Positions 15,927 to 25,040 are shown, counted from the stretch's first letter. The stretch: DNA of 32,644 bases from CANQDT01 sp051878935 (GCA_051878935.1 JBJELB010000083.1:1-32644), one strand, 5' to 3'. Notes: generated from the letters alone by a model not told the origin. Numbers and translations: made by a program.

Positions 15927-17123
15927 ATGAAGCTGCAGACACATCATAAAAAAGCAATCATGCTTCTGGTTGTGTTTCTTTTTATATGGATTCTTCTGTT
16001 AATGAAAGACAGTCTGTTGGTCAAGAAACAACAGCAAAGCGTTACCAGAAACGAATATGGGATGGGGACGCGAAATCAGGAAGTTGTCTTAACAGATAAA
16101 AATGGAGAACAGAGCAGTATTACGGTATCCGTATCAGAAACGCAATATGATGAGAAGACAAAAGAATTAAAATTAAAGGAAGCGAAACAGTATGTAGAAG
16201 AGTGCTTTCTGGGTGAAAATTCATCTGTGGACTGTGTTTCCGAAAGCTTATGTCTTCCGGAAACGATTCCGGACAATGCATGGACTGTATCGTGGAGAAG
16301 TGATCATTATGATTATGTGGATACGAATGGTAATGTTTTTCTCGGTGAGATTACGGAAGATGTTCTTGTTACACTGACTGCAACTTTCGCGTATCAGGAA
16401 GAACAGGTTCAGGAAACATATCCGGTTCGCATAACAAAACGAGGATTAAGTGAACAAGACCTGAAAACCTTAACCATACAACAGGAGCTGCAGAAAAAAG
16501 AAGAACAGAACAGAGAAGAAAAAATCTGGAATCTACCCAGAGAGATGGAAGGTCTTCGAATCTCATTACCGGAAACAAAAAGGAATACCTATCAAATCAT
16601 TCCTTTTATGGGGATTTTGGCGGCCATTGCCATGATATTGGAGCAAAAGGAAAAAGAGAAACAGAAATTGAAAGTCCGAAAAGCACAATTACTGGCGGCT
16701 TACCCGGCCTTTGTCCGAGAACTGTCCTTATTAATGGAAACGGGTATTCCGATGAAAAGCTGTATTTTACGATTGGCAAAGAGAAAACATATTCCTGTAC
16801 TGCAAGAGCAATTACAAATGTGTGTATATCAGTTTCAAAATGGGGAAGCAGAACGAAAAGTATATGAAGAATTTGCAACCCGTATCGGGTTAGCACAGTA
16901 TCGCAGGCTGGTTACGTTGATGATTCAGAATCTGACAAAGGGCAGTAATCAGATGCGGCAGATGCTGCAGCAAGAAGAATTGCAGGCGATAGAGCAGCGA
17001 ATTGAAAGTGCGAAACAACAGGGGGAAGTAGCAGGTACCAAATTGTTGCTGCCGATGCTACTACTCTTATTGGTGGTGTTGATGCTGGTTATGGCGCCTG
17101 CACTAATGAGTTTTCAATTATAA
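15927..17123 (+). CDS. tadC: TadC-like F-domain protein with an extracytoplasmic Ig-like N-terminal domain
   Basis: A 398-residue membrane protein. An N-terminal helix (10-26) is followed by ~190 mostly polar residues predicted to lie outside the membrane, a second helix (about 221-238), a cytoplasmic T2SS-F domain (about 255-370, with SLLMETGIPMKSC) and a C-terminal helix (374-394). Usual TadC proteins lack the external domain. Residues ~103-170 have the pattern LPETIPDNAWTVSW..VDTNGNVF..VLVTLTATF, resembling atrophied bacterial Ig-like domains. AGGAGA precedes the ATG. It lies 19 bases after tadB. The ectodomain might contact the pilus or wall (inference). Confidence 0.8.
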   Translation: MKLQTHHKKAIMLLVVFLFIWILLLMKDSLLVKKQQQSVTRNEYGMGTRNQEVVLTDKNGEQSSITVSVSETQYDEKTKELKLKEAKQYVEECFLGENSSVDCVSESLCLPETIPDNAWTVSWRSDHYDYVDTNGNVFLGEITEDVLVTLTATFAYQEEQVQETYPVRITKRGLSEQDLKTLTIQQELQKKEEQNREEKIWNLPREMEGLRISLPETKRNTYQIIPFMGILAAIAMILEQKEKEKQKLKVRKAQLLAAYPAFVRELSLLMETGIPMKSCILRLAKRKHIPVLQEQLQMCVYQFQNGEAERKVYEEFATRIGLAQYRRLVTLMIQNLTKGSNQMRQMLQQEELQAIEQRIESAKQQGEVAGTKLLLPMLLLLLVVLMLVMAPALMSFQL

Positions 17124-17195
17124 CGGTACATTGACAATAGAATGGACTTTACATCTTTTTTAATACACAAGAACAATAGTTAGGAGGAAATTTGT

Positions 17196-17372
17196 ATGGG
17201 ATTAAAAAAATGGAAAGAAGAATTAGCAAGAGAGGATGGAATGGGTGTTGTAGAGGTGATATTAATAATCATTGTCTTAATTAGTCTGGTTATTATTTTT
17301 CAGGATCAGATTACCGCATTAGTCAATAACATCTTTCAAACAGTCACCAGTAATGCGGCAAAAGTAAAATGA
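17196..17372 (+). CDS. Flp-type pilin, 58 residues
   Basis: A short gene with TAGGAGG six to nine bases before its ATG. The product begins MGLKKWKEELAREDG, followed by a prepilin-peptidase site G|MGVVE with glutamate at mature position 5, then the hydrophobic stretch VILIIIVLISLVIIF. It has the short C-terminal tail typical of Flp pilins, the major structural subunit of Tad pili. Mature length would be about 43 residues. It sits right after tadC and its stop overlaps the next ATG (ATGA). A TTGACA at 17131 lacks a well-placed -10, so separate transcription is not supported. Confidence 0.88.
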   Translation: MGLKKWKEELAREDGMGVVEVILIIIVLISLVIIFQDQITALVNNIFQTVTSNAAKVK

Positions 17373-18793
17373 GATTTTGGGAAGATGAGCATGGTTCCGT
17401 TACCATCTTTCTTAGTCTGCTTTTGGTGGCACTGCTGGGAATATCATTGATACTGATGAATTATGGGAAAATCTATCAGGGAAATACAAAAGTGCTGCGC
17501 AGTATGCAGGGAGCAGGTGAACATATACTGGCAGATTATAATCAGGCACTGGCGGAGCAATATCATCTTTACTTCCTGGATGAAACCTATAATGGAAAGA
17601 GTGAGGAGATATTGATCAATCGGATTCAGAATTACATGGAAACACATTTGGGAGATTTTTATGACATCTCCATTGAGGATGTTGCTATTGATGATCGTAA
17701 GTATGTGTTTGATGAGGGATATCAGGCCATGCAGGAACAGATAGAAGATGAAATGGAACTTATGGTAATGGAAAAAGGAAAAGAGTGGTTGGAGGAAACC
17801 ATGAAAGGATTGGATGGAGAATCCGAACGGAAAACAGTAGATGAACAAATTAATTCAGAACTACAAAAACAGGAAGCTGCTTTAGCGCCTTCTCAGGATG
17901 GACAAGTAGTACAATCATCATCCGATTATATATCGGAACCGCCAACAGTGGAAGATCCGAGAGACAGTCTGCGTAAGGTGCTGCGAAAAGGGATGCTGGC
18001 ATTTATAACGGATCAGAATCCTTTGCTTTACGGGGAATCAAAGTATTGGAAACAGGAATCAAAAGCATTTAGCGGGCTGAAAGAATTATCAGATTTTATG
18101 AAAAGAGACAAAACGGAGAATTCTTCGATCCTATCCTATGGAAAGGAAAAGATGGCATTGCTTTTCTATGCAAACGAGCATTTCAAGTCCTATGTGGAAC
18201 AACCGGTATCCTTTCTAACCAGGAGTGAATATGAATGGGAATATTTAATCGGAGGAGAAACTGAGGATGGGGATAACATTGCAAAAACAGCCAATAAGAT
18301 TCTGGTGATGCGTATGCCGCAAAACATGGCGGTTGCTTTCTCTTCTTCTTCCTTAAGACAGGAGGCCAGAGGAATCTCGACAGCATTAGTAGGTACCTTG
18401 TGTGTTCCGGGTCTGGTAGAAGCAACGGAATGTCTGCTTCTGGCAACGCTAAGTTATGCAGAGACGCTGGTGGAAATAAGAGCACTCCTGCGTGGGGAAG
18501 AAATTGTGCGGATGAAACAGGAAGGAGACTGGAATGTGTCTCTGCATGGGATAACACAGTTGAAGAATCAAACAGTGCAAAGTGGAAGGAAAGATACGAT
18601 GAAATACCAGGACTATTTATCATTCCTTCTGCTTGTGCAGGATGGAAAAACAACACGCAGCCGAATGGCAGAGATTATGGAGAAAAACCTGCAGATTGAT
18701 AATCCGTGTTTTGAAATGAAACATTGCCTGTCGTCGTTTTCTCTTTTCTGTCGTACGAATGATTTTGAAAGCAGTCTGGCAGTTGCCTATTAG
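17369..18793 (+). CDS. DUF5702-like Tad-locus membrane-anchored protein
   Basis: A 474-residue protein starting with a short basic/acidic leader and EHGSVTIFLSLLLVALLGI, a pseudopilin-like hydrophobic N terminus (about residues 9-32). The remainder is largely hydrophilic and helical, with a charged segment at about 125-170, and would be extracytoplasmic. The layout fits the DUF5702 family I associate with Tad loci of Clostridia; its function is not established. It overlaps flp by four bases and is followed by a TadE-like gene 18 bases on. It could be a minor pilin or pilus-base component. Confidence 0.65.
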   Translation: MRFWEDEHGSVTIFLSLLLVALLGISLILMNYGKIYQGNTKVLRSMQGAGEHILADYNQALAEQYHLYFLDETYNGKSEEILINRIQNYMETHLGDFYDISIEDVAIDDRKYVFDEGYQAMQEQIEDEMELMVMEKGKEWLEETMKGLDGESERKTVDEQINSELQKQEAALAPSQDGQVVQSSSDYISEPPTVEDPRDSLRKVLRKGMLAFITDQNPLLYGESKYWKQESKAFSGLKELSDFMKRDKTENSSILSYGKEKMALLFYANEHFKSYVEQPVSFLTRSEYEWEYLIGGETEDGDNIAKTANKILVMRMPQNMAVAFSSSSLRQEARGISTALVGTLCVPGLVEATECLLLATLSYAETLVEIRALLRGEEIVRMKQEGDWNVSLHGITQLKNQTVQSGRKDTMKYQDYLSFLLLVQDGKTTRSRMAEIMEKNLQIDNPCFEMKHCLSSFSLFCRTNDFESSLAVAY

Positions 18794-18811
18794 TTGAGGG
18801 AGGAGGAATCA

Positions 18812-19657
18812 GTGGGATTGCATTCTCAGATGAATCAAATTAAAAAATCAGTTACTCTCCAGGTACAAAGCATCATTTATCATCTCTCTGAGAGTGCAAT
18901 GCCATTGATTTCTTCTCTGCTGCGGAGAGAGGGCAGCCTGACTGTGGAAGCGGCGTGTGTGGTTCCATTATTTTTGTTCTTTTTTTATGCTGTCTGGTCG
19001 ATTGGAAGTATTGTCTCATTAGAGGGGCAGATTGACCATGGAGTGATGCAGACGGCAAAGACGATGTCGCGATGGGAGCTTCAGGAAAAGAGTATGTTGC
19101 TAACCAGGGGTGTTTTTTTAAAGTATGTAGATTCAGAGTATCTGGAACATTCGCAGTTAAGAGGTGGTGTTGCCGGGATTTCATTTTTACAAAGCTGTTA
19201 TGAGAAAGAGACATCAACCATATTGATACAGGCATCATATGACATACAAATTGATGTTCCGCTTCTGGGAAAATGGACATTTCCATGTCAACATCAGGTG
19301 CGTCAGAAAATCTGGAATGGATACGATTATCTTAATGGAGCGGAAGAGGAAGAAGAATATGTATATGTAACAGAGAACGAGAGTGTATATCATACAAACC
19401 GAAACTGCACCCATTTGATTCTTTCTATTACCGAGGTGCCCTATACAGAAGGAAAAAAACGATACCGGGCCTGTGAACGTTGTATTGGAAAGCAGGAAGA
19501 ACTCCATGGAGAGGTATTTATTACCAATTTCGGAGATGCATATCATGTCAGCTTGTCATGTAGTGGATTAAAACGTACCGTTCGACGGGTTAAAAAATCA
19601 GAAACAGGAGGCATAGGTCGTTGTCAAAGATGTGGAGAAACATACAAAACATCATAA
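18812..19657 (+). CDS. TadE-like pseudopilin with two tandem His-Cys3 modules
   Basis: A 281-residue protein read from GTG, chosen because AGGAGG lies five bases upstream. Residues 38-70 hold the TadE-type segment RREGSLTVEAACVVPLFLFF, a membrane anchor with glutamate after a likely Gly-Ser cleavage site. The C terminus has two similar modules: H194, C199, C221, C224 and H245, C250, C271, C274 (spacing H-x4-C-x20/21-C-x2-C, each preceded by an aromatic Y). Such short modules are seen at the ends of various secreted or membrane proteins and probably bind zinc. TadE proteins are minor pilins or assembly factors of Tad pili. The metal-binding tail is unusual. Confidence 0.75.
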   Translation: MGLHSQMNQIKKSVTLQVQSIIYHLSESAMPLISSLLRREGSLTVEAACVVPLFLFFFYAVWSIGSIVSLEGQIDHGVMQTAKTMSRWELQEKSMLLTRGVFLKYVDSEYLEHSQLRGGVAGISFLQSCYEKETSTILIQASYDIQIDVPLLGKWTFPCQHQVRQKIWNGYDYLNGAEEEEEYVYVTENESVYHTNRNCTHLILSITEVPYTEGKKRYRACERCIGKQEELHGEVFITNFGDAYHVSLSCSGLKRTVRRVKKSETGGIGRCQRCGETYKTS

Positions 19658-20112
19658 CGGAAGAATCCGGAATGTTTACAGTGGAAATGGCATTTCTGTT
19701 ACCACTTCTGCTTTCTGTGGTTTGTTTCATTATGACGATGCTGTTTTGGAAATATGATCAGGTGGTATTGGGAGCTATGGCCGACCGGTGGGTGATGGCT
19801 TCTCTTGATGAAGGTGTACTGACAGAAGAACTGGAGGAATATTTGGAGGAGATATGTTTTTTTGTGGAGCGACCGGTCGTCAGTCAAAAAAAGAAAGGCA
19901 GGGATATTAAGATATCTGTTTCTACTTGTGTACATACTCCATTCCCGGATATCATGCAAATCATTCAAACGGATGGCATCAGAATTGCTTGGAGTGGAAC
20001 ATACCGTTTGGAAAAACCGGTAGAGGAAGTAAGGAGGAGACGATTATTTGAAACAGATGATACAAAGAGAGGAAATGAATCATTATCTGACAGTCTGGGA
20101 GGTGGAGAGTAA
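19621..20112 (+). CDS. Second TadE-like pseudopilin
   Basis: A 163-residue protein. The TTG at 19621 is favoured because AGGAGG ends nine bases upstream; an ATG three codons later is the alternative. Residues ~15-42 read EESGMFTVEMAFLLPLLLS and further hydrophobic residues, with a possible prepilin site G|MFTVE. The rest is hydrophilic with strand-like segments, ending in a basic-then-acidic tail. It overlaps the preceding gene by 37 bases and the FHA gene by 65 bases, typical of this compressed operon. Presumed minor pilin or assembly factor. Confidence 0.7.
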   Translation: MSKMWRNIQNIITEESGMFTVEMAFLLPLLLSVVCFIMTMLFWKYDQVVLGAMADRWVMASLDEGVLTEELEEYLEEICFFVERPVVSQKKKGRDIKISVSTCVHTPFPDIMQIIQTDGIRIAWSGTYRLEKPVEEVRRRRLFETDDTKRGNESLSDSLGGGE

Positions 20113-21373
20113 GAATCAGTCACGGAAATGTGATATGGAGCTTCAAATGCTTCGATATAATGACATTTCTTTTCTGCTTCCAATGACAGTGCAGGAATTA
20201 GATGGAGAGCAGAAATTTCGCTATTCCCTGAATCAGCTGCTGGATCTGAAGACGTTCTTTGATAATCAAATGATGGCATTGGAAGAAATAAAGGATATTT
20301 TACAGCAACTATTAGAAATTGTAGATGAGATGAGGCCGTATATGCTTTCTACGGATTCTTTATTATTGGAGCCGGAATATGTTTTTATCCAACCGGATAC
20401 GAGGCAGCTGCGCATGTGTTATGTACCGGGATATGAAGGGGATTGCATTGATGGCTTTGCCAGAATCATTGAGTTCTTTATGAACCGTATGAATCATAAG
20501 GATGAATCAGCGGTTGTATTTGTTTATGGTCTGTACCGCATGACAAAGGAAGAATATTTTAGTCTGGAACAGGTGAAGTCCTGGATGAATGATACAAAGA
20601 GTGAAAAACAGTCGGACTGGAATGTTTCAACTATACAACCGGAAGAAGAACATGTGATTAGTGAGAAAATGGAAAGAAAAAAACCGGAACGAAAGGAACC
20701 GCTCCAATCAGGAAACATGGAGTCATATTCCGGCAAAAAACAGCCGGAGCCATCCTACTGGGAAATGGTCTCGAAACAGGAAGAGGTCCATACGAATATC
20801 AAACTGGGACTGATACAGAAGCTTCGGATTCCATGCATCATTTTAACAGGATGTCTGGCAGGATATAGTTTCTTTGGAGTATTATCAGGAGTGGCATCGA
20901 ATCAGTTGATACTGCGATGCATTCTGACGATTGTCATGGCAGGAATCTATGGAATTCTGATGAAACTCATCAAAAATACAAGAGAGGATTTGGAATTTGA
21001 GAAGGTACGTGAGAAACCCAAAGCGACCTCGGAAGCAACCACTGTATTATTTCAAGAGCCTGAAAAGAAGACGAAGAAAGTGCATTTAGTCCCGATAAAA
21101 GGACGAAATTCTCCGGGGACTGCAATTGATAAAAAAACTACGATTTTAGGATCATTACAAGATGCAGTGGATGTGTATCTTTCGGATTCAACCGTAAGCA
21201 GAATTCATGCATCGATTGAAGAAGAGGAGGGAGAATACTATATAACGGATTTGCAATCGACAAACGGCACATGGGTAAACGGAAAAAAACTGGCAAGCAG
21301 AAGTCCATTTCTATTACGTAATAAAGATCATATTGAATTAGGCCGGGTGGAATATGAGTTTCAATCTCAATAA
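20048..21373 (+). CDS. DUF6382-like / FHA-domain membrane protein
   Basis: A 441-residue protein. The first ~180 residues match my recollection of the DUF6382 domain common in Firmicute Tad-associated or type VII-like loci. A charged linker is followed by two membrane helices (about 258-300) and a C-terminal FHA domain (about 365-438) with the patterns STVSRIHASIE and DLQSTNGTWVNGKKL. FHA domains bind phosphothreonine peptides, so this may link the pilus machine to a Ser/Thr kinase signal at the cytoplasmic face. The TTG start is set by AGGAGG ten bases upstream. It is the last gene of the Tad operon. No kinase or phosphatase gene is in the window. Confidence 0.8.
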   Translation: MKQMIQREEMNHYLTVWEVESKNQSRKCDMELQMLRYNDISFLLPMTVQELDGEQKFRYSLNQLLDLKTFFDNQMMALEEIKDILQQLLEIVDEMRPYMLSTDSLLLEPEYVFIQPDTRQLRMCYVPGYEGDCIDGFARIIEFFMNRMNHKDESAVVFVYGLYRMTKEEYFSLEQVKSWMNDTKSEKQSDWNVSTIQPEEEHVISEKMERKKPERKEPLQSGNMESYSGKKQPEPSYWEMVSKQEEVHTNIKLGLIQKLRIPCIILTGCLAGYSFFGVLSGVASNQLILRCILTIVMAGIYGILMKLIKNTREDLEFEKVREKPKATSEATTVLFQEPEKKTKKVHLVPIKGRNSPGTAIDKKTTILGSLQDAVDVYLSDSTVSRIHASIEEEEGEYYITDLQSTNGTWVNGKKLASRSPFLLRNKDHIELGRVEYEFQSQ

Positions 21374-21381
21374 AGTCATAG

Positions 21382-21410
21382 TTGGTTTTTTCTCTGATTT
21401 ATGGTACGAT
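21382..21410 (+). promoter_or_regulatory. Promoter of dnaX
   Basis: TTGGTT (21382-21387) and TACGAT (21405-21410) are 17 bases apart, with an extended -10 TG at 21402-21403. The match is moderate, but it is the only candidate between the FHA gene and dnaX. No SRP RNA gene fits in this short gap, although ffs lies near dnaX in some Firmicutes. Confidence 0.45.
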
Positions 21411-21452
21411 ATATGCTGGAGTGTTGAATAAATACAAAGGAAGGTGCGTCGT

Positions 21453-23066
21453 ATGTCGTATATGGCATTATATCGTAAATTCCGGCCACAGCAGTTTGAC
21501 GAAGTAAAGGGTCAGGAGCATATTGTCACTACGCTATGCAATCAGGTAAAGGCGAATCGAGTAGGTCATGCCTATCTGTTTTGCGGTACGCGTGGTACGG
21601 GAAAAACGACGGTTGCAAAACTTCTCGCGAAAGCGGTCAATTGTGAGCATCCGATCGATGGAAGTCCTTGTAATGAATGTCCATCCTGCCGTCAGATTCA
21701 GGAACAGACGTCCATGAACGTCATAGAGATTGATGCTGCTTCCAATAACGGTGTGGATAACATTCGTGAGATTAAAGAACAGATTCAGTATTCGCCAACG
21801 GAAGGAAAATATAAGGTTTATATCATTGATGAGGTTCATATGTTGTCTATAGGGGCGTTTAATGCGTTGTTGAAGACATTGGAGGAACCGCCATCTTATG
21901 TGATTTTTATTCTGGCAACAACGGAACCGCAGAAAATACCGATTACCATTTTATCACGATGCCAACGGTATGATTTTCACCGGATTTCCAGCGATACAAT
22001 CTATCGGCGTCTGGACGAGCTGATGAAAGCAGAGGGCGTTGCTGCGGAAGAAAAGGCATTACGCTACGTTGCAAAAATGGGAGATGGCTCCATGCGTGAT
22101 GCATTGAGTCTTCTGGATCAGTGCGTGGCTTTTTATCTGGGAGAAGAACTGACCTATGACCGCGTGTTGGAGGTTCTTGGAGCGGTTGATACGACTGTTT
22201 TTGAGCAGCTGTTGCAACTGTGTCGTGAACAAAATGTAGTTGGCGTAATGCAGCTGGTTGAACATATCATTTTAGAAGGAAAGGAGCTGCAGCAGTTCAT
22301 TACCGACTATATCTGGTTTTTGCGTAACCTGTTGTTATTACAGACCTCGGATGGGATTGAAGATGTCCTGGATATCTCAACAGAACGAATGGAAGCGGAA
22401 AAAGAGATCGCGCAGAATGTTCCGGCAGAAATACTGATGCGATATATTAATGAGTTATCTGAAACGGTAAACCGGTTACGTCAGGCAACCAATAAGCGTG
22501 TTTTGGTTGAACTGGCACTGATCCGATTGTGTAAGCCACAGATGAGTTCTCAGGATAATACGGTTATGGAGCGTCTTGCGGCACTTGAACAGCAGATAGA
22601 GGAACAGAAGAACAGGATACTGACTGCACCATCGGCATATGCAGCACCGTCGGATACACAGCCGATAACCGAAGAGCCGATTCTTCATCCTATGGAGGAG
22701 ATAGAGAAGCGTCTGCCGCCCGCAGAGGTGGAAGATTTAAAGAAATTAGTGGCTCATTTACAGGCGTGGATTCCGAAACAAGGAGGTCCTGTTGCAAATT
22801 TCCTTGGCAAAGCGAAGGTGACATTAAGTGATACCGGATCCAGTATTCGTCTGTTATTCCAAAACAATAATGATGGAATCATGGCGAAGGATTACTTTGA
22901 ACGCGATGGACACAAGAATCTGAATCATTTGGCTCAGGAACTGTCCGGACAGATAGGGAAAGAAGTAGAGATTACCTGTTTGTTGTGTGAACAGCCAAAG
23001 AATACGATTGAACAATATGATTTATTGAAATTAAATATCAACATGCCGGTTGAGATTGTAGATTAG
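21453..23066 (+). CDS. dnaX: DNA polymerase III subunit gamma/tau
   Basis: The clamp-loader ATPase of the replicative polymerase. The 537-residue product has Walker A GTRGTGKTT (45-53), a zinc module with C64, C73, C76 and C79, Walker B DEVH (126-129) and the sensor region SRCQRYDFHR. The C-terminal third is a tau-like region with low-complexity linker (around 380-410). The ATG at 21453 is preferred over the in-frame GTG at 21444, because AAAGGAAGG lies nine bases upstream. It is followed by ybaB and recR, the standard dnaX cluster. Confidence 0.95.
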   Translation: MSYMALYRKFRPQQFDEVKGQEHIVTTLCNQVKANRVGHAYLFCGTRGTGKTTVAKLLAKAVNCEHPIDGSPCNECPSCRQIQEQTSMNVIEIDAASNNGVDNIREIKEQIQYSPTEGKYKVYIIDEVHMLSIGAFNALLKTLEEPPSYVIFILATTEPQKIPITILSRCQRYDFHRISSDTIYRRLDELMKAEGVAAEEKALRYVAKMGDGSMRDALSLLDQCVAFYLGEELTYDRVLEVLGAVDTTVFEQLLQLCREQNVVGVMQLVEHIILEGKELQQFITDYIWFLRNLLLLQTSDGIEDVLDISTERMEAEKEIAQNVPAEILMRYINELSETVNRLRQATNKRVLVELALIRLCKPQMSSQDNTVMERLAALEQQIEEQKNRILTAPSAYAAPSDTQPITEEPILHPMEEIEKRLPPAEVEDLKKLVAHLQAWIPKQGGPVANFLGKAKVTLSDTGSSIRLLFQNNNDGIMAKDYFERDGHKNLNHLAQELSGQIGKEVEITCLLCEQPKNTIEQYDLLKLNINMPVEIVD

Positions 23067-23077
23067 GAGGATATATC

Positions 23078-23428
23078 ATGGCAAAACGTGGAGGCTTTCC
23101 GGGCGGAATGGGTATGCCGGGAAATATGAACAATTTAATGAAACAGGCACAGAAGATGCAGAAACAGATGGAAGAGACGACCAAGGAGTTAGAGGCTGCG
23201 GAATATACAGGTACAGCCGGCGGAGGCGTTGTAGAAGTGGTTGTTTCCGGTAAGAAAGAAGTGAAGTCTGTAAAATTATCAGAAGAAGTAGTTGATCCGG
23301 ACGATATCGAAATGTTAGAGGACTTAATCGTTGCAGCTACTAATGAAGCATTACGTCAGATGGAAGAAGCAACAGCGAGCAGAATGTCAAGTATTACCGG
23401 CGGCCTGGGTGGAGGTTTCCCATTCTGA
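23078..23428 (+). CDS. YbaB/EbfC-family nucleoid-associated protein
   Basis: A 116-residue DNA-binding protein of the YbaB/EbfC family, usually encoded between dnaX and recR. It has the flexible Gly/Met-rich N terminus (GGFPGGMGMPGNMNNL), then KQAQKMQKQMEE, GGGVVEVVVSGKKEV and LEDLIVAATNEALRQ, all characteristic. Family members bind DNA as dimers and affect nucleoid organisation. GGAGG precedes the ATG. It sits 11 bases after dnaX and just before recR. Confidence 0.95.
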   Translation: MAKRGGFPGGMGMPGNMNNLMKQAQKMQKQMEETTKELEAAEYTGTAGGGVVEVVVSGKKEVKSVKLSEEVVDPDDIEMLEDLIVAATNEALRQMEEATASRMSSITGGLGGGFPF

Positions 23429-23429
23429 T

Positions 23430-24026
23430 ATGGATATTTATAGTAAACAAATAGCGAAATTAATAGAAGAACTTGGAAGATTACCGGGCATAGGGAGCAA
23501 GTCTGCTGCAAGACTTGCTTTTCACATTATTAATATGCCAAAGGAGCAGGTGGAACAGCTGGCAGAAACGATTACCAGCGCCAAAAAAAATGTGCATTAT
23601 TGTACGGAGTGCTGCACTTTGACAGATAATGAGATTTGTCCGATCTGTGCCAATGAGAAGCGGGATCATAAGACGATTATGGTGGTTGAGAATACCAGAG
23701 ATCTGGCGGCATATGAAAAGACAGGAAAATATACCGGAGTCTATCATGTGCTTCATGGTGCGATTTCTCCTATGCTGGGAATCGGACCTGCGGATATTCG
23801 CTTAAAAGAATTGATGCTGCGTCTTCAGAATGATGTAGATGAGGTTATATTGGCTACGAATTCCAGCCTGGAGGGAGAAACAACGGCGATGTATATCAGT
23901 AAGCTCGTAAAACCGACAGGTATTAAGATTAGTAAGATTGCCAGTGGTGTGCCGGTAGGTGGTGATTTGGAATACATCGATGAAGTAACCCTGCTGCGTG
24001 CACTGGAAGGAAGAACAGAGGTATAG
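23430..24026 (+). CDS. recR: Recombination mediator RecR
   Basis: RecR acts with RecO and RecF to load RecA at gaps. The 198-residue product has the N-terminal helix-hairpin-helix (LGRLPGIGSKSAARLAFH), a zinc finger with C58, C61, C70 and C73, and a Toprim domain beginning ICANEKRDH and including VVENTRDLAAYEKTG. The ATG at 23430 gives the usual family length; it starts one base after the ybaB stop, suggesting coupled translation. Confidence 0.96.
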   Translation: MDIYSKQIAKLIEELGRLPGIGSKSAARLAFHIINMPKEQVEQLAETITSAKKNVHYCTECCTLTDNEICPICANEKRDHKTIMVVENTRDLAAYEKTGKYTGVYHVLHGAISPMLGIGPADIRLKELMLRLQNDVDEVILATNSSLEGETTAMYISKLVKPTGIKISKIASGVPVGGDLEYIDEVTLLRALEGRTEV

Positions 24027-24029
24027 AAC

Positions 24030-25040
24030 ATGATAGTACTGGAAGAATACCGTGGGACTCTTTTAGAAAATATTCATCATATTACTGCGGTGGTAACGGA
24101 CGACCGGGGAAAGGTGGTGGCATCTTCCGGAGATGCAGATAAATTGTGTTATTACCGTAGCACTGCGAAGCCGATTCAGGTTTTGCCTGCTTTGGTACGT
24201 CAGCTTCCACAAAAGTATGGTTTTACTCAGGATGAGATAGCCATATTAAATGCTTCTCACTGGGGAACGACACATCATATTGCAACATTAGAAGCGATGC
24301 TTACCAAAACCGGTTTGACGGAATCGGATTTTATTTTGAAGCCGTTTATGCCGCTTTGGCATACACAAAGAGCACTGCTGACAGCATCCTCACCTTCGGA
24401 AGCAACCAATGTGCCTCGTGTATTAACGCATGACTGTACAGGAAAACATATCAATCTGATGCTGTTGCAACGGGAATTGACCGGTTCTCCGAAGGATTAT
24501 TGGAGAATTGAGAGTCCGGCACAACAGGAAGTGTTGCAGATGATTGCACGTTTTTCCGGTGTTGATAAGGCAGAGATTGTGATTGGAACAGATGGCTGCG
24601 GCGTTCCGGTTTTTGGAACAACACTAACTCGAATCGCTACAGCATATGCCAAGCTGATTCAGCCACAGGAACAAGTGGGGCTGGAAGAGGCGATTACCTG
24701 TAATCTGGATGCGATTCACGCACACCCTGAGAAAATCAATGATTATGCGACGCCAAACTATTATTTGAACCAGAATGATAATTATATTGCAAAAGACGGG
24801 GCACGCGGTATCTGGTGTCTGGGCCTGAAAAAGGAACATCTGGGTATTGCTTTTAAGATGGAAGATGGAATGGATACGCAGTGGTATGCCTTGATACTTG
24901 CGAAGATTCTGGAAGAGATCGGTTGTGCAGACAGAGATATGATTGATTGTCTGAGACAATCTGTAAAAACAGAAATTGTGAACGATAATGGTGTAGCAGT
25001 AGGTTCTGTATGTGTGAATGGTTCTATCATGAAGGATTGA
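24030..25040 (+). CDS. Asparaginase II family protein
   Basis: A 336-residue protein matching the asparaginase-II family (Pfam Asparaginase_II), which is distinct from the classical bacterial asparaginases. Recognisable blocks are YYRSTAKPIQVLP, ASHWGTTHH, HDCTGKHINLMLLQ (a variant of the usual HNCSGKH) and GTDGCGVPVFG. Members are thought to hydrolyse asparagine, though few are characterised. The ATG lies three bases after recR with no strong ribosome-binding site of its own, so translation is probably coupled. No signal peptide is seen, so it is cytoplasmic. Confidence 0.85.
   Translation: MIVLEEYRGTLLENIHHITAVVTDDRGKVVASSGDADKLCYYRSTAKPIQVLPALVRQLPQKYGFTQDEIAILNASHWGTTHHIATLEAMLTKTGLTESDFILKPFMPLWHTQRALLTASSPSEATNVPRVLTHDCTGKHINLMLLQRELTGSPKDYWRIESPAQQEVLQMIARFSGVDKAEIVIGTDGCGVPVFGTTLTRIATAYAKLIQPQEQVGLEEAITCNLDAIHAHPEKINDYATPNYYLNQNDNYIAKDGARGIWCLGLKKEHLGIAFKMEDGMDTQWYALILAKILEEIGCADRDMIDCLRQSVKTEIVNDNGVAVGSVCVNGSIMKD

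Noticed and set aside
17131..17166. TTGACA upstream of the flp pilin gene as a separate promoter
   Set aside because: No -10 hexamer with acceptable spacing follows; transcription from the operon promoter is simpler.
21374..21452. SRP RNA (ffs) upstream of dnaX
   Set aside because: The gap is only about 80 bases and holds a promoter; no SRP Alu or S-domain hairpin or GGAA tetraloop was seen.
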